From contig NZ_FCNT01000018.1 of assembly GCF_900021155.1 (NCBI RefSeq), forward strand, positions 52,582-116,581: a stretch of 64,000 nt of DNA, in the 5' to 3' direction. The first letter of the stretch is position 1, and every line of letters starts with the position of its first letter. Positions 25,834-33,273 of the stretch are shown here, piece after piece. This stretch comes from Alistipes sp. CHKCI003. GTDB lineage: Bacteria > Bacteroidota > Bacteroidia > Bacteroidales > Rikenellaceae. Under the pieces are notes generated by a model. That model did no database searches, was not told where the DNA came from, and saw nothing but the letters and a program-made list of their open reading frames with translations. The position numbers and the translations under genes were made by a program.

Positions 25834-26781
25834 TCATGCCACGCGGGATTTCTCCTCTTCTGCGGGCTGCGTGTCGGCCCTGCTGCGGCTGGAAGTAACC
25901 AGCCACACGCCGCCGAAGATCAGAGCTACGGCCGCCGCCTTTGCCGGTCCGAACGTGTCCATGCCCCAGCAGACGGCGACGATGCAGGCCACCAGCGGTT
26001 GAATGTAGTTGTACATGCCCGCAACGGTGGGGCGGAGCAGCTTTTGCCCGACGACCACGAGCGTGTAGCTGAGGAACGTGGCTCCCGCGACGATGAAGAG
26101 CACGCCGCCGATCTCTCCGGCGCCGAGGGCGCTCCACTGCGTCGCGGCCAGCTCGCGGGCGGAGAAGGGGAGCAGGCAGACGAAGGCGTAGGTGAACATC
26201 CACTTCATGAGGGTCGTCAGCGAGTAGCGGCTCACGAAATTCTTGAACAGGACGAAGTAGAGCGCATAGCTGAGTTGGGCGAGCAGCACGAACAGGTCGC
26301 CCTGTAAGGAGCCCGTGCCCGCCTCGGCGCCGGACGGGCGGCTGCCGAGAATCAGCAGCAGCGCACCGCATGCTCCTGCCGCGATGCCGGCGACCTTGCG
26401 GGCCGTGATGGGTTCCCGGAGGAAGATCGCGGCGAGCACCATCGCCCAGAGGGGCATGCTGGTGGTGATGATCGAGGCGTCGCCCGGGGAGGTGAGCCCC
26501 ACGCCGTAGATGAAGCACCCTTGGTTGAAGACGATCGCCAGCAGCGAGGCGCCGAAGAGTTTGGCCATATCCTTCGGAGGGACGTGTTCCGGCTTCCGGA
26601 ACAGCGAGGCGGTCCAGAAGAGGAGCATCGCTCCGAAGACGCGCAGATCGGTTACGACGAGCGGCGAAAGGGTGCCGGCCGTCATGGCCAGTTTCGCCAC
26701 GGGGGACATCAGTCCCCACATGGCGTTGGCGCCGAACATGGCGGCATGGCCCTTCCAGCGGATTTTTCCGGCGTTTCCCAC
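25834..26781 (-). CDS. EamA/DMT-family membrane transporter
   Basis: 315 residues from a GTG at 26781. An internal ATG at 26739 would remove KIRWKGHAAM, which matches the usual N-terminus of this subfamily, so GTG is preferred. About ten hydrophobic helices form two EamA halves, the first starting MFGANAMWGLMSPVAK and the second LFVLLAQLSYALYFVLFKNFV. Proteins of this superfamily export or import amino acids and other small metabolites; the substrate cannot be read here. It has its own -7 box 22 bases upstream and follows the phnW gene after 103 bp, so a link to 2-aminoethylphosphonate use is possible but not shown. Confidence 0.85.
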   Translation of the reverse strand: MGNAGKIRWKGHAAMFGANAMWGLMSPVAKLAMTAGTLSPLVVTDLRVFGAMLLFWTASLFRKPEHVPPKDMAKLFGASLLAIVFNQGCFIYGVGLTSPGDASIITTSMPLWAMVLAAIFLREPITARKVAGIAAGACGALLLILGSRPSGAEAGTGSLQGDLFVLLAQLSYALYFVLFKNFVSRYSLTTLMKWMFTYAFVCLLPFSARELAATQWSALGAGEIGGVLFIVAGATFLSYTLVVVGQKLLRPTVAGMYNYIQPLVACIVAVCWGMDTFGPAKAAAVALIFGGVWLVTSSRSRADTQPAEEEKSRVA

Positions 26782-26803
26782 GAAATTCCCTGTTTTTCGC
26801 GTG

Positions 26804-26811
26804 CAAAAATA
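26804..26811 (-). promoter_or_regulatory. TAnnTTTG -7 box for the DMT transporter
   Basis: TATTTTTG on the minus strand, 22 bases upstream of the GTG start. Confidence 0.5.
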
Positions 26812-26884
26812 GGAAAATCAAGGTCTCGTTGTCCGGGTTCTCCCCGGTTTTTTCCCGATGGATGCCGGAGGCGCATCGCGCCGC

Positions 26885-27979
26885 TCAGGATCGGAGCACT
26901 TCGCCGACGGCTTCGAGCAGGCCCCCGATATCCGCGGGATGGATGTCGCCGATGTTGCCGATGCGGAATGTGTCGGCCTCGGAGATCTTGCCCGGGTAGA
27001 TGACGTATCCCTTCGCTTTGAGTTTTTCGTAGAAGTCGCTGAAGTCGAATGCGGCCGACGGATAGAGAAACGAGGTGATGATGCAGCCTTGCACGTCGTC
27101 GGGCAGCAGGGTCCGGAAGCCCAGTCCGCGCATGCCCTCGGTCAACAGCCTGTGGTTCTCCGCATAGCGGCGGTGGCGGGCCGCTATGCCCCCTTCCTCG
27201 CGCAGCTCCTGCAACGCTTGGCGGAAGGCGTGCACGACGTGCGTGGGCGACGTGAAACGCCATTTGCCGCGCCCCTTCTCCATGGTCTCCCACTGGGCGC
27301 AGAGATCGAGCGAAAGCGAGCGTGCGTTGCCGCGGGCGGCTCGCAGTTTCTCTTTGCGGGCGATGACGAATCCGAATCCGGGAACTCCCTGAATGCACTT
27401 GTTGGCGCTGCTGACGAGGTAGTCGATACCCAGTTTTTCGATGTCGATGGGAATGCCTCCGAAGCTGCTCATCGCGTCCACGATGAAGGTGATGTCCCGC
27501 CCGCGGAGCACGTCGGCCACTTCGTCGATGCGGTTCAGCAGACCGGTCGTGGTTTCGCTGTGCACCATCGAAAGATGCGTCGCATCGGGGGTTTCGGCCA
27601 GTGCCTTCAGGGCGGCGGCGCCCGTTACGGGTTCGGTCTCCCGCAGCGACACGAGCTTATAGTCGATGCGGTAGTAATCGGCGATCCGGGCCATCCGTTC
27701 TCCGTAGGCGCCGTTGGCGAGGATGAGCAGTTTGTCGTGCGGGCCTACCGAGGTGCCGATGGCCGCCTCCACGCAGTAGGTGCCGCTGCCTTGCAGCAAT
27801 ACGGTCGTGTACCGGTTCTCGTCGAGCCCGGCGATCTCCAGCAGACCGCGGCGGATCGGCATGACGACCCCTTCGTTGTAGTCTTTGTCCCATGTGCACC
27901 AGTCCTGCATCATGGCTTCGCGGACGGTCTCCGTGGTGCTCAGCGGCCCCGGAGTGAGCAGCAGATAGTTTCTTTTCAT
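26885..27979 (-). CDS. phnW: 2-aminoethylphosphonate--pyruvate aminotransferase
   Basis: 364 residues, the usual length. It transfers the amino group of 2-aminoethylphosphonate to pyruvate, giving phosphonoacetaldehyde and alanine, with pyridoxal phosphate as cofactor. The PLP site is visible: GSGTYCVEAAI (phosphate binding), Asp168 in FIVDAMSSFGG, and the Schiff-base Lys194 in VSSANKCIQGVPGFGFVIA. The N-terminal LLTPGPLSTTETVREAM and DWCTWDKDYN are typical of PhnW rather than other class V aminotransferases. The next enzyme of the pathway, PhnX, is encoded 16 bp upstream in the same operon, which strongly supports the assignment. Confidence 0.93.
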   Translation of the reverse strand: MKRNYLLLTPGPLSTTETVREAMMQDWCTWDKDYNEGVVMPIRRGLLEIAGLDENRYTTVLLQGSGTYCVEAAIGTSVGPHDKLLILANGAYGERMARIADYYRIDYKLVSLRETEPVTGAAALKALAETPDATHLSMVHSETTTGLLNRIDEVADVLRGRDITFIVDAMSSFGGIPIDIEKLGIDYLVSSANKCIQGVPGFGFVIARKEKLRAARGNARSLSLDLCAQWETMEKGRGKWRFTSPTHVVHAFRQALQELREEGGIAARHRRYAENHRLLTEGMRGLGFRTLLPDDVQGCIITSFLYPSAAFDFSDFYEKLKAKGYVIYPGKISEADTFRIGNIGDIHPADIGGLLEAVGEVLRS

Positions 27980-27995
27980 GGTATGAGCGTATTCG

Positions 27996-28790
27996 TTATT
28001 TGCCGAGGCGTTCGTTCAGGTTTTCGATGCAGGCGGGCAGGTCGGCTATGGAATCCAGCACGCAATGCGCGCCTGCGCCGAGCATGCGCTGCCGGACCAC
28101 TTCCTTCATGCGGGTCCGTTCTTCGTCGGAGAGCCGGGTGTATTCCGTTTCGGTCAGCCCCATCTCGTTGCTGCCCGCGATGACGCCGATGCTCCAGACG
28201 CCGGCATTCACTCCCTCCCTGATGTCTGCGACGGTGTCGCCCACTTTGACGGTCTCCTGTACGGAGGCTACGGCCAGTTCGGTCAGATTCCGGAAAATCA
28301 TGTACGGAGCCGGCCGTCCGGCCGGAAGTCCGTCGGGCGTGGCCAGAAAGTCGGTCGAGTAACCCCGGCGCGCGGCACCGGGCCGGACGATTTCCATCAT
28401 GCGGGCCGTGTAGCCGGTGGTGGATCCGATGCGGAGGCCCTGCCGGCGAAGCGTTTCGATCGTTTCGACCGCTCCGGGAATCGGCTGCGTGAACTCGGAC
28501 AGCGAGGCGAAGAGGTGTTTCTCGAAACTCCGGTACATCTCCCGCACGTCCTCCTCGGTCCACGTGCGGCCGTAGCGGTTTTCGAACTTTCGTTCGACAT
28601 CGGGCATCGAAAGGATGGCGCGGATATGGTCGATTTTCGGCAGTCCCATCGGTTCGCGGGCTTGGCGCAGGGTGATGTCGATTCCTTTCTCTTCGGAGAA
28701 AACGGTGAGAAAGGCGTGCAGCGGGGCGAAGCAGCCGTAATCGACGGCGGTGCCGGCCCAGTCCATGACGACGCATTGGATTCGTTTCAT
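27996..28790 (-). CDS. phnX: Phosphonoacetaldehyde hydrolase (phosphonatase)
   Basis: 264 residues. It belongs to the HAD superfamily and cleaves the C-P bond of phosphonoacetaldehyde to acetaldehyde and phosphate. The HAD nucleophile Asp10 is in VVMDWAGTAVDYG. The Schiff-base lysine special to phosphonatase is Lys52 in EPMGLPKIDHIRAI. Later HAD motifs are GSTTGYTARMM and VKVGDTVADIREGVNAGVW. The ATG at 28790 gives the standard N-terminus. It lies 44 bp after the DUF5690 gene and 16 bp before phnW, all on one strand. Together the enzymes release phosphate and usable carbon and nitrogen from 2-aminoethylphosphonate. Confidence 0.94.
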   Translation of the reverse strand: MKRIQCVVMDWAGTAVDYGCFAPLHAFLTVFSEEKGIDITLRQAREPMGLPKIDHIRAILSMPDVERKFENRYGRTWTEEDVREMYRSFEKHLFASLSEFTQPIPGAVETIETLRRQGLRIGSTTGYTARMMEIVRPGAARRGYSTDFLATPDGLPAGRPAPYMIFRNLTELAVASVQETVKVGDTVADIREGVNAGVWSIGVIAGSNEMGLTETEYTRLSDEERTRMKEVVRQRMLGAGAHCVLDSIADLPACIENLNERLGK

Positions 28791-28834
28791 ATCTGTCGTG
28801 TTCTGTTTTTGTGAATATGTATTCGTATCTGTCG

Positions 28835-30151
28835 TTATTGCATGTTGACGGAAACTACGGCATACGGTCGCCTGCGGCGTCCGGTGCGGCGGATGCCGGT
28901 GCGTTCTCTGCGCACCAGCCAGAGCAGACTCCCCACGAAGAGGAGGCAGCAGGCGCAGCCGAGTGCGGCGACCATCGTGTTGTAGAACTCGATCCAGTCC
29001 AGTCCGGCGGCGAAGATTTCCTTGAAGACGAGCATGCACACGGTGCCCAGATAGCCTGCGAAGTCGATGGTGATGATGAAGAATCCGACGTTGCCGCGTA
29101 TGCCGAAACAGGAGACGAACCGCTCGAAGAAGAGGGTCTGGAAACTCAGGTAGGCGGTGTAGAGGCCGAGGCTCTGGATGAAGAGCCACAGCAGAGGCGG
29201 AAGCTGCAGCCGGTCGTAGCCGTAGGCCACGCCTGCGAGAGCGGCCGTTCCGGCCGTTACGAGCAGCAGGAGCGCGACGAGCACCGTCCGGTGGCTGCGG
29301 ATGAGCGAGAGGAGCAGGAACGTGCCCAAGATGATGAGCGTAACGGCGCTGTCGATGCCGCTGAAGGCCCATGACGACAGAGCGCTCGTGTCGACGAGTT
29401 TGACGAGGAAATCCTCCTTGATGTCCTGCATGGTCGTGATGAACAGGTTGGCAAGCAGCAGCATGCAGAGGATCGGAGCGAAACGCAGGAAGACGTTCCG
29501 GCGCTGACGTGCGTCCATCGGAATGCGCTCGGTGCAGGAGGCGATGTCCTCGGCCGTCGGGGCGGGCAGTCTGTCGAGGGCGAAAGCCAGCAGGATCAAC
29601 AGGGGAAAAGCGCCTGCGCCGATGGCTGCGGGCATCCAAAATTCGCTGATCCCGAGATCGTTCGTCAGAAAAAGCCCGAGCGATTTGGCCAGACCCGAGC
29701 TGAACGCGATGCTCAGTCCCATGATGCTGGCCAGAATGCCGCTCAGCCTGCGCCCTTCGAGAAAACTGAAGATGACGCCCCACATGCATCCCAGCGAGAG
29801 ACCGTTGAAGAAGAGGGCGAGGATGTTGAACGGTCGGGGCAGTACGGCGAAAAGCAGCAGGGAGCATTCCGCCGCAGCGACGGAACCGATGATGAAACGC
29901 AGGCGGCATTCGTGTTTGAGTTCGGATATGAACTTGATGCCCAGTAGTTTGGAAAGCACGTATCCGGCGATCTGAATGATGCTGGCGGCTGTTTTGTAGT
30001 CCATGCCCAGAAATTCCAGACCGTCGAAGCCGGCGGCGGTGAAGGGTTTGCGCAGGGCGTAGACCAGTGCGTAGGAGAGCAGGGCGGCGCCTCCTGCCCA
30101 GAGGATGAAAAGCAAGTCGGATCTCTTTTTCGTGTCGGTCGTCGAATCCAT
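28835..30151 (-). CDS. DUF5690 major-facilitator-like membrane protein, candidate 2-aminoethylphosphonate transporter
   Basis: 438 residues with about twelve hydrophobic helices. The opening RSDLLFILWAGGAALLSYALVYALRKPFTAAGF resembles the start of phosphate/organophosphate antiporters of the major facilitator superfamily, and the overall sequence fits DUF5690. It is the first gene of a three-gene operon with phnX and phnW, behind its own -7 box. No phosphonate ABC transporter is present, so this protein is the natural candidate for bringing 2-aminoethylphosphonate into the cell. Transport of that substrate is inferred only from gene order. Confidence 0.82.
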   Translation of the reverse strand: MDSTTDTKKRSDLLFILWAGGAALLSYALVYALRKPFTAAGFDGLEFLGMDYKTAASIIQIAGYVLSKLLGIKFISELKHECRLRFIIGSVAAAECSLLLFAVLPRPFNILALFFNGLSLGCMWGVIFSFLEGRRLSGILASIMGLSIAFSSGLAKSLGLFLTNDLGISEFWMPAAIGAGAFPLLILLAFALDRLPAPTAEDIASCTERIPMDARQRRNVFLRFAPILCMLLLANLFITTMQDIKEDFLVKLVDTSALSSWAFSGIDSAVTLIILGTFLLLSLIRSHRTVLVALLLLVTAGTAALAGVAYGYDRLQLPPLLWLFIQSLGLYTAYLSFQTLFFERFVSCFGIRGNVGFFIITIDFAGYLGTVCMLVFKEIFAAGLDWIEFYNTMVAALGCACCLLFVGSLLWLVRRERTGIRRTGRRRRPYAVVSVNMQ

Positions 30152-30177
30152 AGGGCGAAGCCGGATTTGTTTCGGCG

Positions 30178-30185
30178 CAAAAGTA
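30178..30185 (-). promoter_or_regulatory. TAnnTTTG -7 box for the 2-aminoethylphosphonate operon
   Basis: TACTTTTG on the minus strand, 26 bases upstream of the DUF5690 ATG. Confidence 0.5.
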
Positions 30186-30261
30186 GACGATCCGGATTGC
30201 AGGAGTGTGTCGGTTTCGTTACGGAAGCGTTACGGTTTTCGGGCGGAACCGGCGCACGGAG

Positions 30262-30304
30262 AGAAAAAGAACCTCCCCCGCCGCAATCGTTGCGGCGGGG
30301 GAGG
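30262..30304 (-). terminator. Strong terminator of fructose-bisphosphate aldolase gene
   Basis: A 15-bp stem CCTCCCCCGCCGCAA / TTGCGGCGGGGGAGG with a 3-base loop (30272-30304), followed on the minus strand by TTCTTTTTCTC. It ends the aldolase transcript about 100 bases past the stop. Confidence 0.85.
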
Positions 30305-30403
30305 CCCTCTTCGACATCGGCGAGTGCCGCATGCGTTCGTCCCCGCGGACGCACGCGCCTGTCGGGATACGGCGCGGCTGCGGGGGTGCGGAGATCCTGC
30401 GGA

Positions 30404-31396
30404 TCAGGCTTTGCCGGCCGAACCGAGGACGTTCTCGCACTTGTGCATGTAGAGTTTCTTCAGCTCGTCGCGGGCCGGACCGAGGTATTTGCGCGGATCG
30501 AATTCGGCGGGCTGGTCCACGAAGATCTTGCGGATGGCGGCAGTCATCGCCAGACGGCCGTCGGAGTCGATGTTGATCTTGCAGACGGCGCTCTTCGCGG
30601 CTTTGCGGAGCTGCTCCTCGGGGATGCCGACCGCATCTTTCAGCGCGCCGCCGTGGGTGTTGATGATGTGGACGTATTCCTGCGGTACGGACGACGAACC
30701 GTGCAGCACGATGGGGAAGCCCGGGATGCGCTTCTCGATCTCTTCGAGGATGTCGAAACGCAAGGGGGGCGGCACGAGTACGCCGTCGGCGTTGCGGGTG
30801 CACTGTTCGGGTTTGAACTTGTTGGCGCCGTGCGACGTGCCGATCGAGATGGCCAGCGAGTCGACGCCGGTCTTCTTCACGAAGTCCTCCACGTCCTCGG
30901 GACGGGTGTAGGTGTGGTGCTCGGCCGAGACTTCGTCCTCGACGCCGGCCAGCACGCCCAGCTCGCCTTCGACCGTTACGTCGAACCGGTGGGCATAGTC
31001 CACGACCTGCTTCGTGAGAGCCACGTTCTCGTCGTAGGGGAGCGCCGAACCGTCGATCATCACCGACGAGAAGCCCATGTCGATGCAGCTCTTGCACAGT
31101 TCGAACGAATTGCCGTGGTCGAGGTGCAGGACGATGGGAATGTTCTTGCCCAGCTCCTTGGCATATTCCACGGCGCCCTGCGCCATGTAGCGCAGCAGGG
31201 TTTGGTTCGCATACTTGCGGGCGCCCGACGATACCTGCAGGATCACGGGCGACGAAGTCTCCACGCAGGCCGCGATGATTGCCTGCATCTGCTCCATGTT
31301 GTTGAAGTTGAAGGCGGGGATTGCATATCCGCCCTTGATGGCTTTGGCGAACAGCTCGCGCGAATTCACGAGGCCCAACTCTTTGTACGATACCAT
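30404..31396 (-). CDS. fba: Class II fructose-1,6-bisphosphate aldolase
   Basis: 330 residues. It cleaves fructose 1,6-bisphosphate to dihydroxyacetone phosphate and glyceraldehyde 3-phosphate in glycolysis and works in reverse in gluconeogenesis, using zinc. Visible signatures are PAFNFNNMEQMQAI at the start, the catalytic/zinc segment IPIVLHLDHGNSFELCKSCIDMGFSSVMIDGS (Asp and His), VEGELGVLAGVED, SIGTSHGANKF, VLHGSSSVP and CKINIDSDGRLAM. The length of 330 is that of the shorter Bacteroidetes/Firmicutes form. It is monocistronic with its own -7 box and a very strong terminator, as expected for a highly expressed housekeeping enzyme. Confidence 0.95.
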   Translation of the reverse strand: MVSYKELGLVNSRELFAKAIKGGYAIPAFNFNNMEQMQAIIAACVETSSPVILQVSSGARKYANQTLLRYMAQGAVEYAKELGKNIPIVLHLDHGNSFELCKSCIDMGFSSVMIDGSALPYDENVALTKQVVDYAHRFDVTVEGELGVLAGVEDEVSAEHHTYTRPEDVEDFVKKTGVDSLAISIGTSHGANKFKPEQCTRNADGVLVPPPLRFDILEEIEKRIPGFPIVLHGSSSVPQEYVHIINTHGGALKDAVGIPEEQLRKAAKSAVCKINIDSDGRLAMTAAIRKIFVDQPAEFDPRKYLGPARDELKKLYMHKCENVLGSAGKA

Positions 31397-31449
31397 AATG
31401 CTTAGTTTTTATAATAAATAAAGATAGATTGCCTGACGAATCGACTTTA

Positions 31450-31457
31450 CAAAGTTA
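31450..31457 (-). promoter_or_regulatory. TAnnTTTG -7 box for fba
   Basis: TAACTTTG on the minus strand, 53 bases upstream of the fba ATG, within an AT-rich stretch. The remaining 31458-31674 shows no gene. Confidence 0.55.
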
Positions 31458-31674
31458 GTAAAAAATTTGAGAAATTCGGAGTTTCCGTCGAAAAATATGT
31501 CGGAGGGGACGCATGGTCCGTAAATTCCGACCGTTTCGCGGGACCGTGGTCGGATCCGCTGCTGGGTCCGGAGTTTTGCCCGAAGGCGGTCGGGGCGGAG
31601 TGTCGGCCGTGAAGAACCGAGCCGGGCAGGGCCGTTTCCGCCGTGCATTTTCGGATGACGGCCGGATGCGGAAC

Positions 31675-31700
31675 GGCGGCGGGACTTTCACCCCGCCGCC
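31675..31700 (-). terminator. GC-rich hairpin after lipoprotein L1 (array copy 1)
   Basis: GGCGGCGGG (31675-31683) pairs with CCCGCCGCC (31692-31700), 31 bases past the L1 stop. A version of this hairpin follows each of the five lipoprotein genes. No T-run follows, so it is a terminator candidate or a 3'-end stabiliser. Confidence 0.5.
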
Positions 31701-31731
31701 GTACCTGTCGGAGTATGTCGCGGCATGCGGA

Positions 31732-32421
31732 TCATTCGATCGCGAGCGTGCAGGTCGCGGTCTTCTCCTCGCCCTCGGTCGTTACGAACGTTACCTCCAT
31801 CTCATAGGTACCGGCAGGAGGAGTACGGACGAAAGAATAGTTGAAGATCGTATTCGTCATCGCAAGATCGGTCGACGTCAGGTCCTTTAGCAGTTTTTGG
31901 ACGGAGCTTGCGCCTGTCCGATAACCATTTCGTACGAATTCGGCGTACGAGTAGTACTCGACTACCGTAATATCGTCGAGCGGCGTGCCGGCCGGATGCG
32001 CATCGTCCCATGCCGCATTCAGACATCTGACATGCATGGCTTTGAAATTATCCGCACAGCAAATTGCAGGACTTTGACATGTACCTTCGATACATAGGAT
32101 CTTTTGGTTGTAGGAGAGGTCTCCGTTCCTTTCGGCGATCTCCAGAAAACGTTCTGCCTCGGAACCAGTCGATCCGAATTCCGGTGCAAGGTAGCGTACT
32201 GTACGTCCCGTTTCCGAGACATCGTAATGCGGAAACCAACCCGAAATACCGATAGGCTCGTAAATCGGGTAGATCGCTCCGCGAGGAGAAACCGTCAAAT
32301 CGTTGTCGATATATTCGCAGATATAGGAACGAACGAAAAGATAGGTGTATTCATTCGAAATATCGTCGTTGCATCTTATAAACGACAGCGATACGGCGAT
32401 CAGAAGAAATATCTTTTTCAT
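31732..32421 (-). CDS. Lipoprotein L1 of the C10-protease array
   Basis: 229 residues with a lipoprotein signal MKKIFLLIAVSLSFIRC (Cys17). It belongs to the local family L1-L5, recognised by PEFGSTGSEAERFLEIAERNGD, RCLNAAWDDAHPAGTPLDDI, a YYSYAEFVRNGY segment and the nearly fixed C-terminal tail PPAGTYEMEVTFVTTEGEEK...ATCTLAIE. The tail looks like the last strands of an Ig-like sandwich. No known domain is recognised. L1 has no full protease directly upstream; instead it is preceded, 11 bases away, by the orphan C-terminal tail of a C10 protease. This implies it was once the partner of a lost protease. A role as surface inhibitor or chaperone of such proteases is inference only. Confidence 0.75.
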   Translation of the reverse strand: MKKIFLLIAVSLSFIRCNDDISNEYTYLFVRSYICEYIDNDLTVSPRGAIYPIYEPIGISGWFPHYDVSETGRTVRYLAPEFGSTGSEAERFLEIAERNGDLSYNQKILCIEGTCQSPAICCADNFKAMHVRCLNAAWDDAHPAGTPLDDITVVEYYSYAEFVRNGYRTGASSVQKLLKDLTSTDLAMTNTIFNYSFVRTPPAGTYEMEVTFVTTEGEEKTATCTLAIE

Positions 32422-32432
32422 GGCATCCGATG

Positions 32433-32523
32433 TTAAAGATTATAATAGATCATCCATTTGTGTTTGGCCGTATAATCTCGGGGTGTACCGGCATATAGGT
32501 CTCCTTCCGAGATCTCTTTTTCC
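32433..32523 (-). pseudogene. Orphan C-terminal tail of a C10 protease in front of L1
   Basis: On the minus strand the last 29 or so codons before TAA at 32433 read EISEGDLYAGTPRDYTAKH then KWMIYYNL, matching the C-terminus of the intact protease P1 (DYTSGHKWMIYYNL) and the general ends of P2 and P3. There is no upstream catalytic domain. The fragment stands in the same relation to L1 as the protease ends stand to L2, L4 and L5. Confidence 0.75.
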
Positions 32524-32543
32524 CCGTCCGGACGCGGACGAAA

Positions 32544-32580
32544 CGGCGGCGCGGAGTGAAAATTTAAGACCCCGCCGCCG
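32544..32580 (-). repeat. GC-rich hairpin after lipoprotein L2 (array copy 2)
   Basis: CGGCGGCG pairs with CGCCGCCG around an AT-rich loop (AGTGAAAATTTAAGA). It is also the junction where the lost protease sequence upstream of L1 ends. Confidence 0.5.
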
Positions 32581-32610
32581 CATCTGTCGGCATATGTCGC
32601 GGTATGCGGA

Positions 32611-33270
32611 TCATTCGATCGTGAGCGTGCAGGTCGCGCTCTTCTCCTCGCCCTCGGTAGTTACGAACGTTACCTCCATCTCATAAGAGCCTGCAGGAGG
32701 CAGGTTCGTAAAGTAAATGTATATCGCATCGGTGATCATTGATAAATCCGTATCCTTCAATTCTTGGAGCCGCTTTTTGTATCCCTTTGCACTTGCTTCC
32801 CCTTTCGGATACCCGCAGCGCACATAGGCTGCATACGAAACATATTCGACGACCGCAATATCCGAGAGGTCCGTACCTGCCGCGTGTCCATTATCCCAAG
32901 CTGCGTTCAGGCACCGGACCCGAAGATCCGTGTAATTATCCGCAGAACACCTCGGTAAATTTTCGACGAGTACGTTCACTTCCCGATCGTACGTACGGTC
33001 TCCGTTTTGCTCTGCAATCGCTAAAAATCGCTCTGCATTTTCACCCGTCCCGCCCAGCTCGGGTGCACGATAAACCGTCCCTCCGTTAAGAGAGCATAGT
33101 AAATAATATTTTCCTGTATTTGAAACATCCTTTTTATAAGGATGTGCAGTCCACGAATTTTCTATATAAAAGGGAATATATGAGTGCATGAAAACCATGT
33201 CCTGATCTTTCAAATCGTCGCAACCGCCAAACAGCATGCCGATCAAGCAAAATATAAGAATTCGCTTCAT
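32611..33270 (-). CDS. Lipoprotein L2, partner of protease P1
   Basis: 219 residues, lipobox LFGGC (Cys17). It starts only three bases after the stop codon of protease P1, so translation is probably coupled. It differs from L3 at only about five of 219 positions, showing a recent duplication. Family features are PELGGTGENAERFLAIAEQNGD, RCLNAAWDNGHAAGTDLSDI, YVSYAAYVRCGYPKG and the tail PPAGSYEMEVTFVTTEGEEK. No catalytic motif is visible. Small genes directly downstream of C10 proteases in Bacteroides encode protease inhibitors (Bfi/Bti proteins), so an inhibitory role is a reasonable hypothesis, although this family is longer and does not obviously resemble the protease prodomain. Confidence 0.78.
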   Translation of the reverse strand: MKRILIFCLIGMLFGGCDDLKDQDMVFMHSYIPFYIENSWTAHPYKKDVSNTGKYYLLCSLNGGTVYRAPELGGTGENAERFLAIAEQNGDRTYDREVNVLVENLPRCSADNYTDLRVRCLNAAWDNGHAAGTDLSDIAVVEYVSYAAYVRCGYPKGEASAKGYKKRLQELKDTDLSMITDAIYIYFTNLPPAGSYEMEVTFVTTEGEEKSATCTLTIE

Positions 33271-33273
33271 AAT

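Noticed and set aside
25398..25898. Plus-strand frame of about 166 residues between the cupin and the DMT transporter
   Set aside because: Arg/Gly-rich translation with no start signal, promoter or motif; it overlaps the 3' end of the transporter gene.
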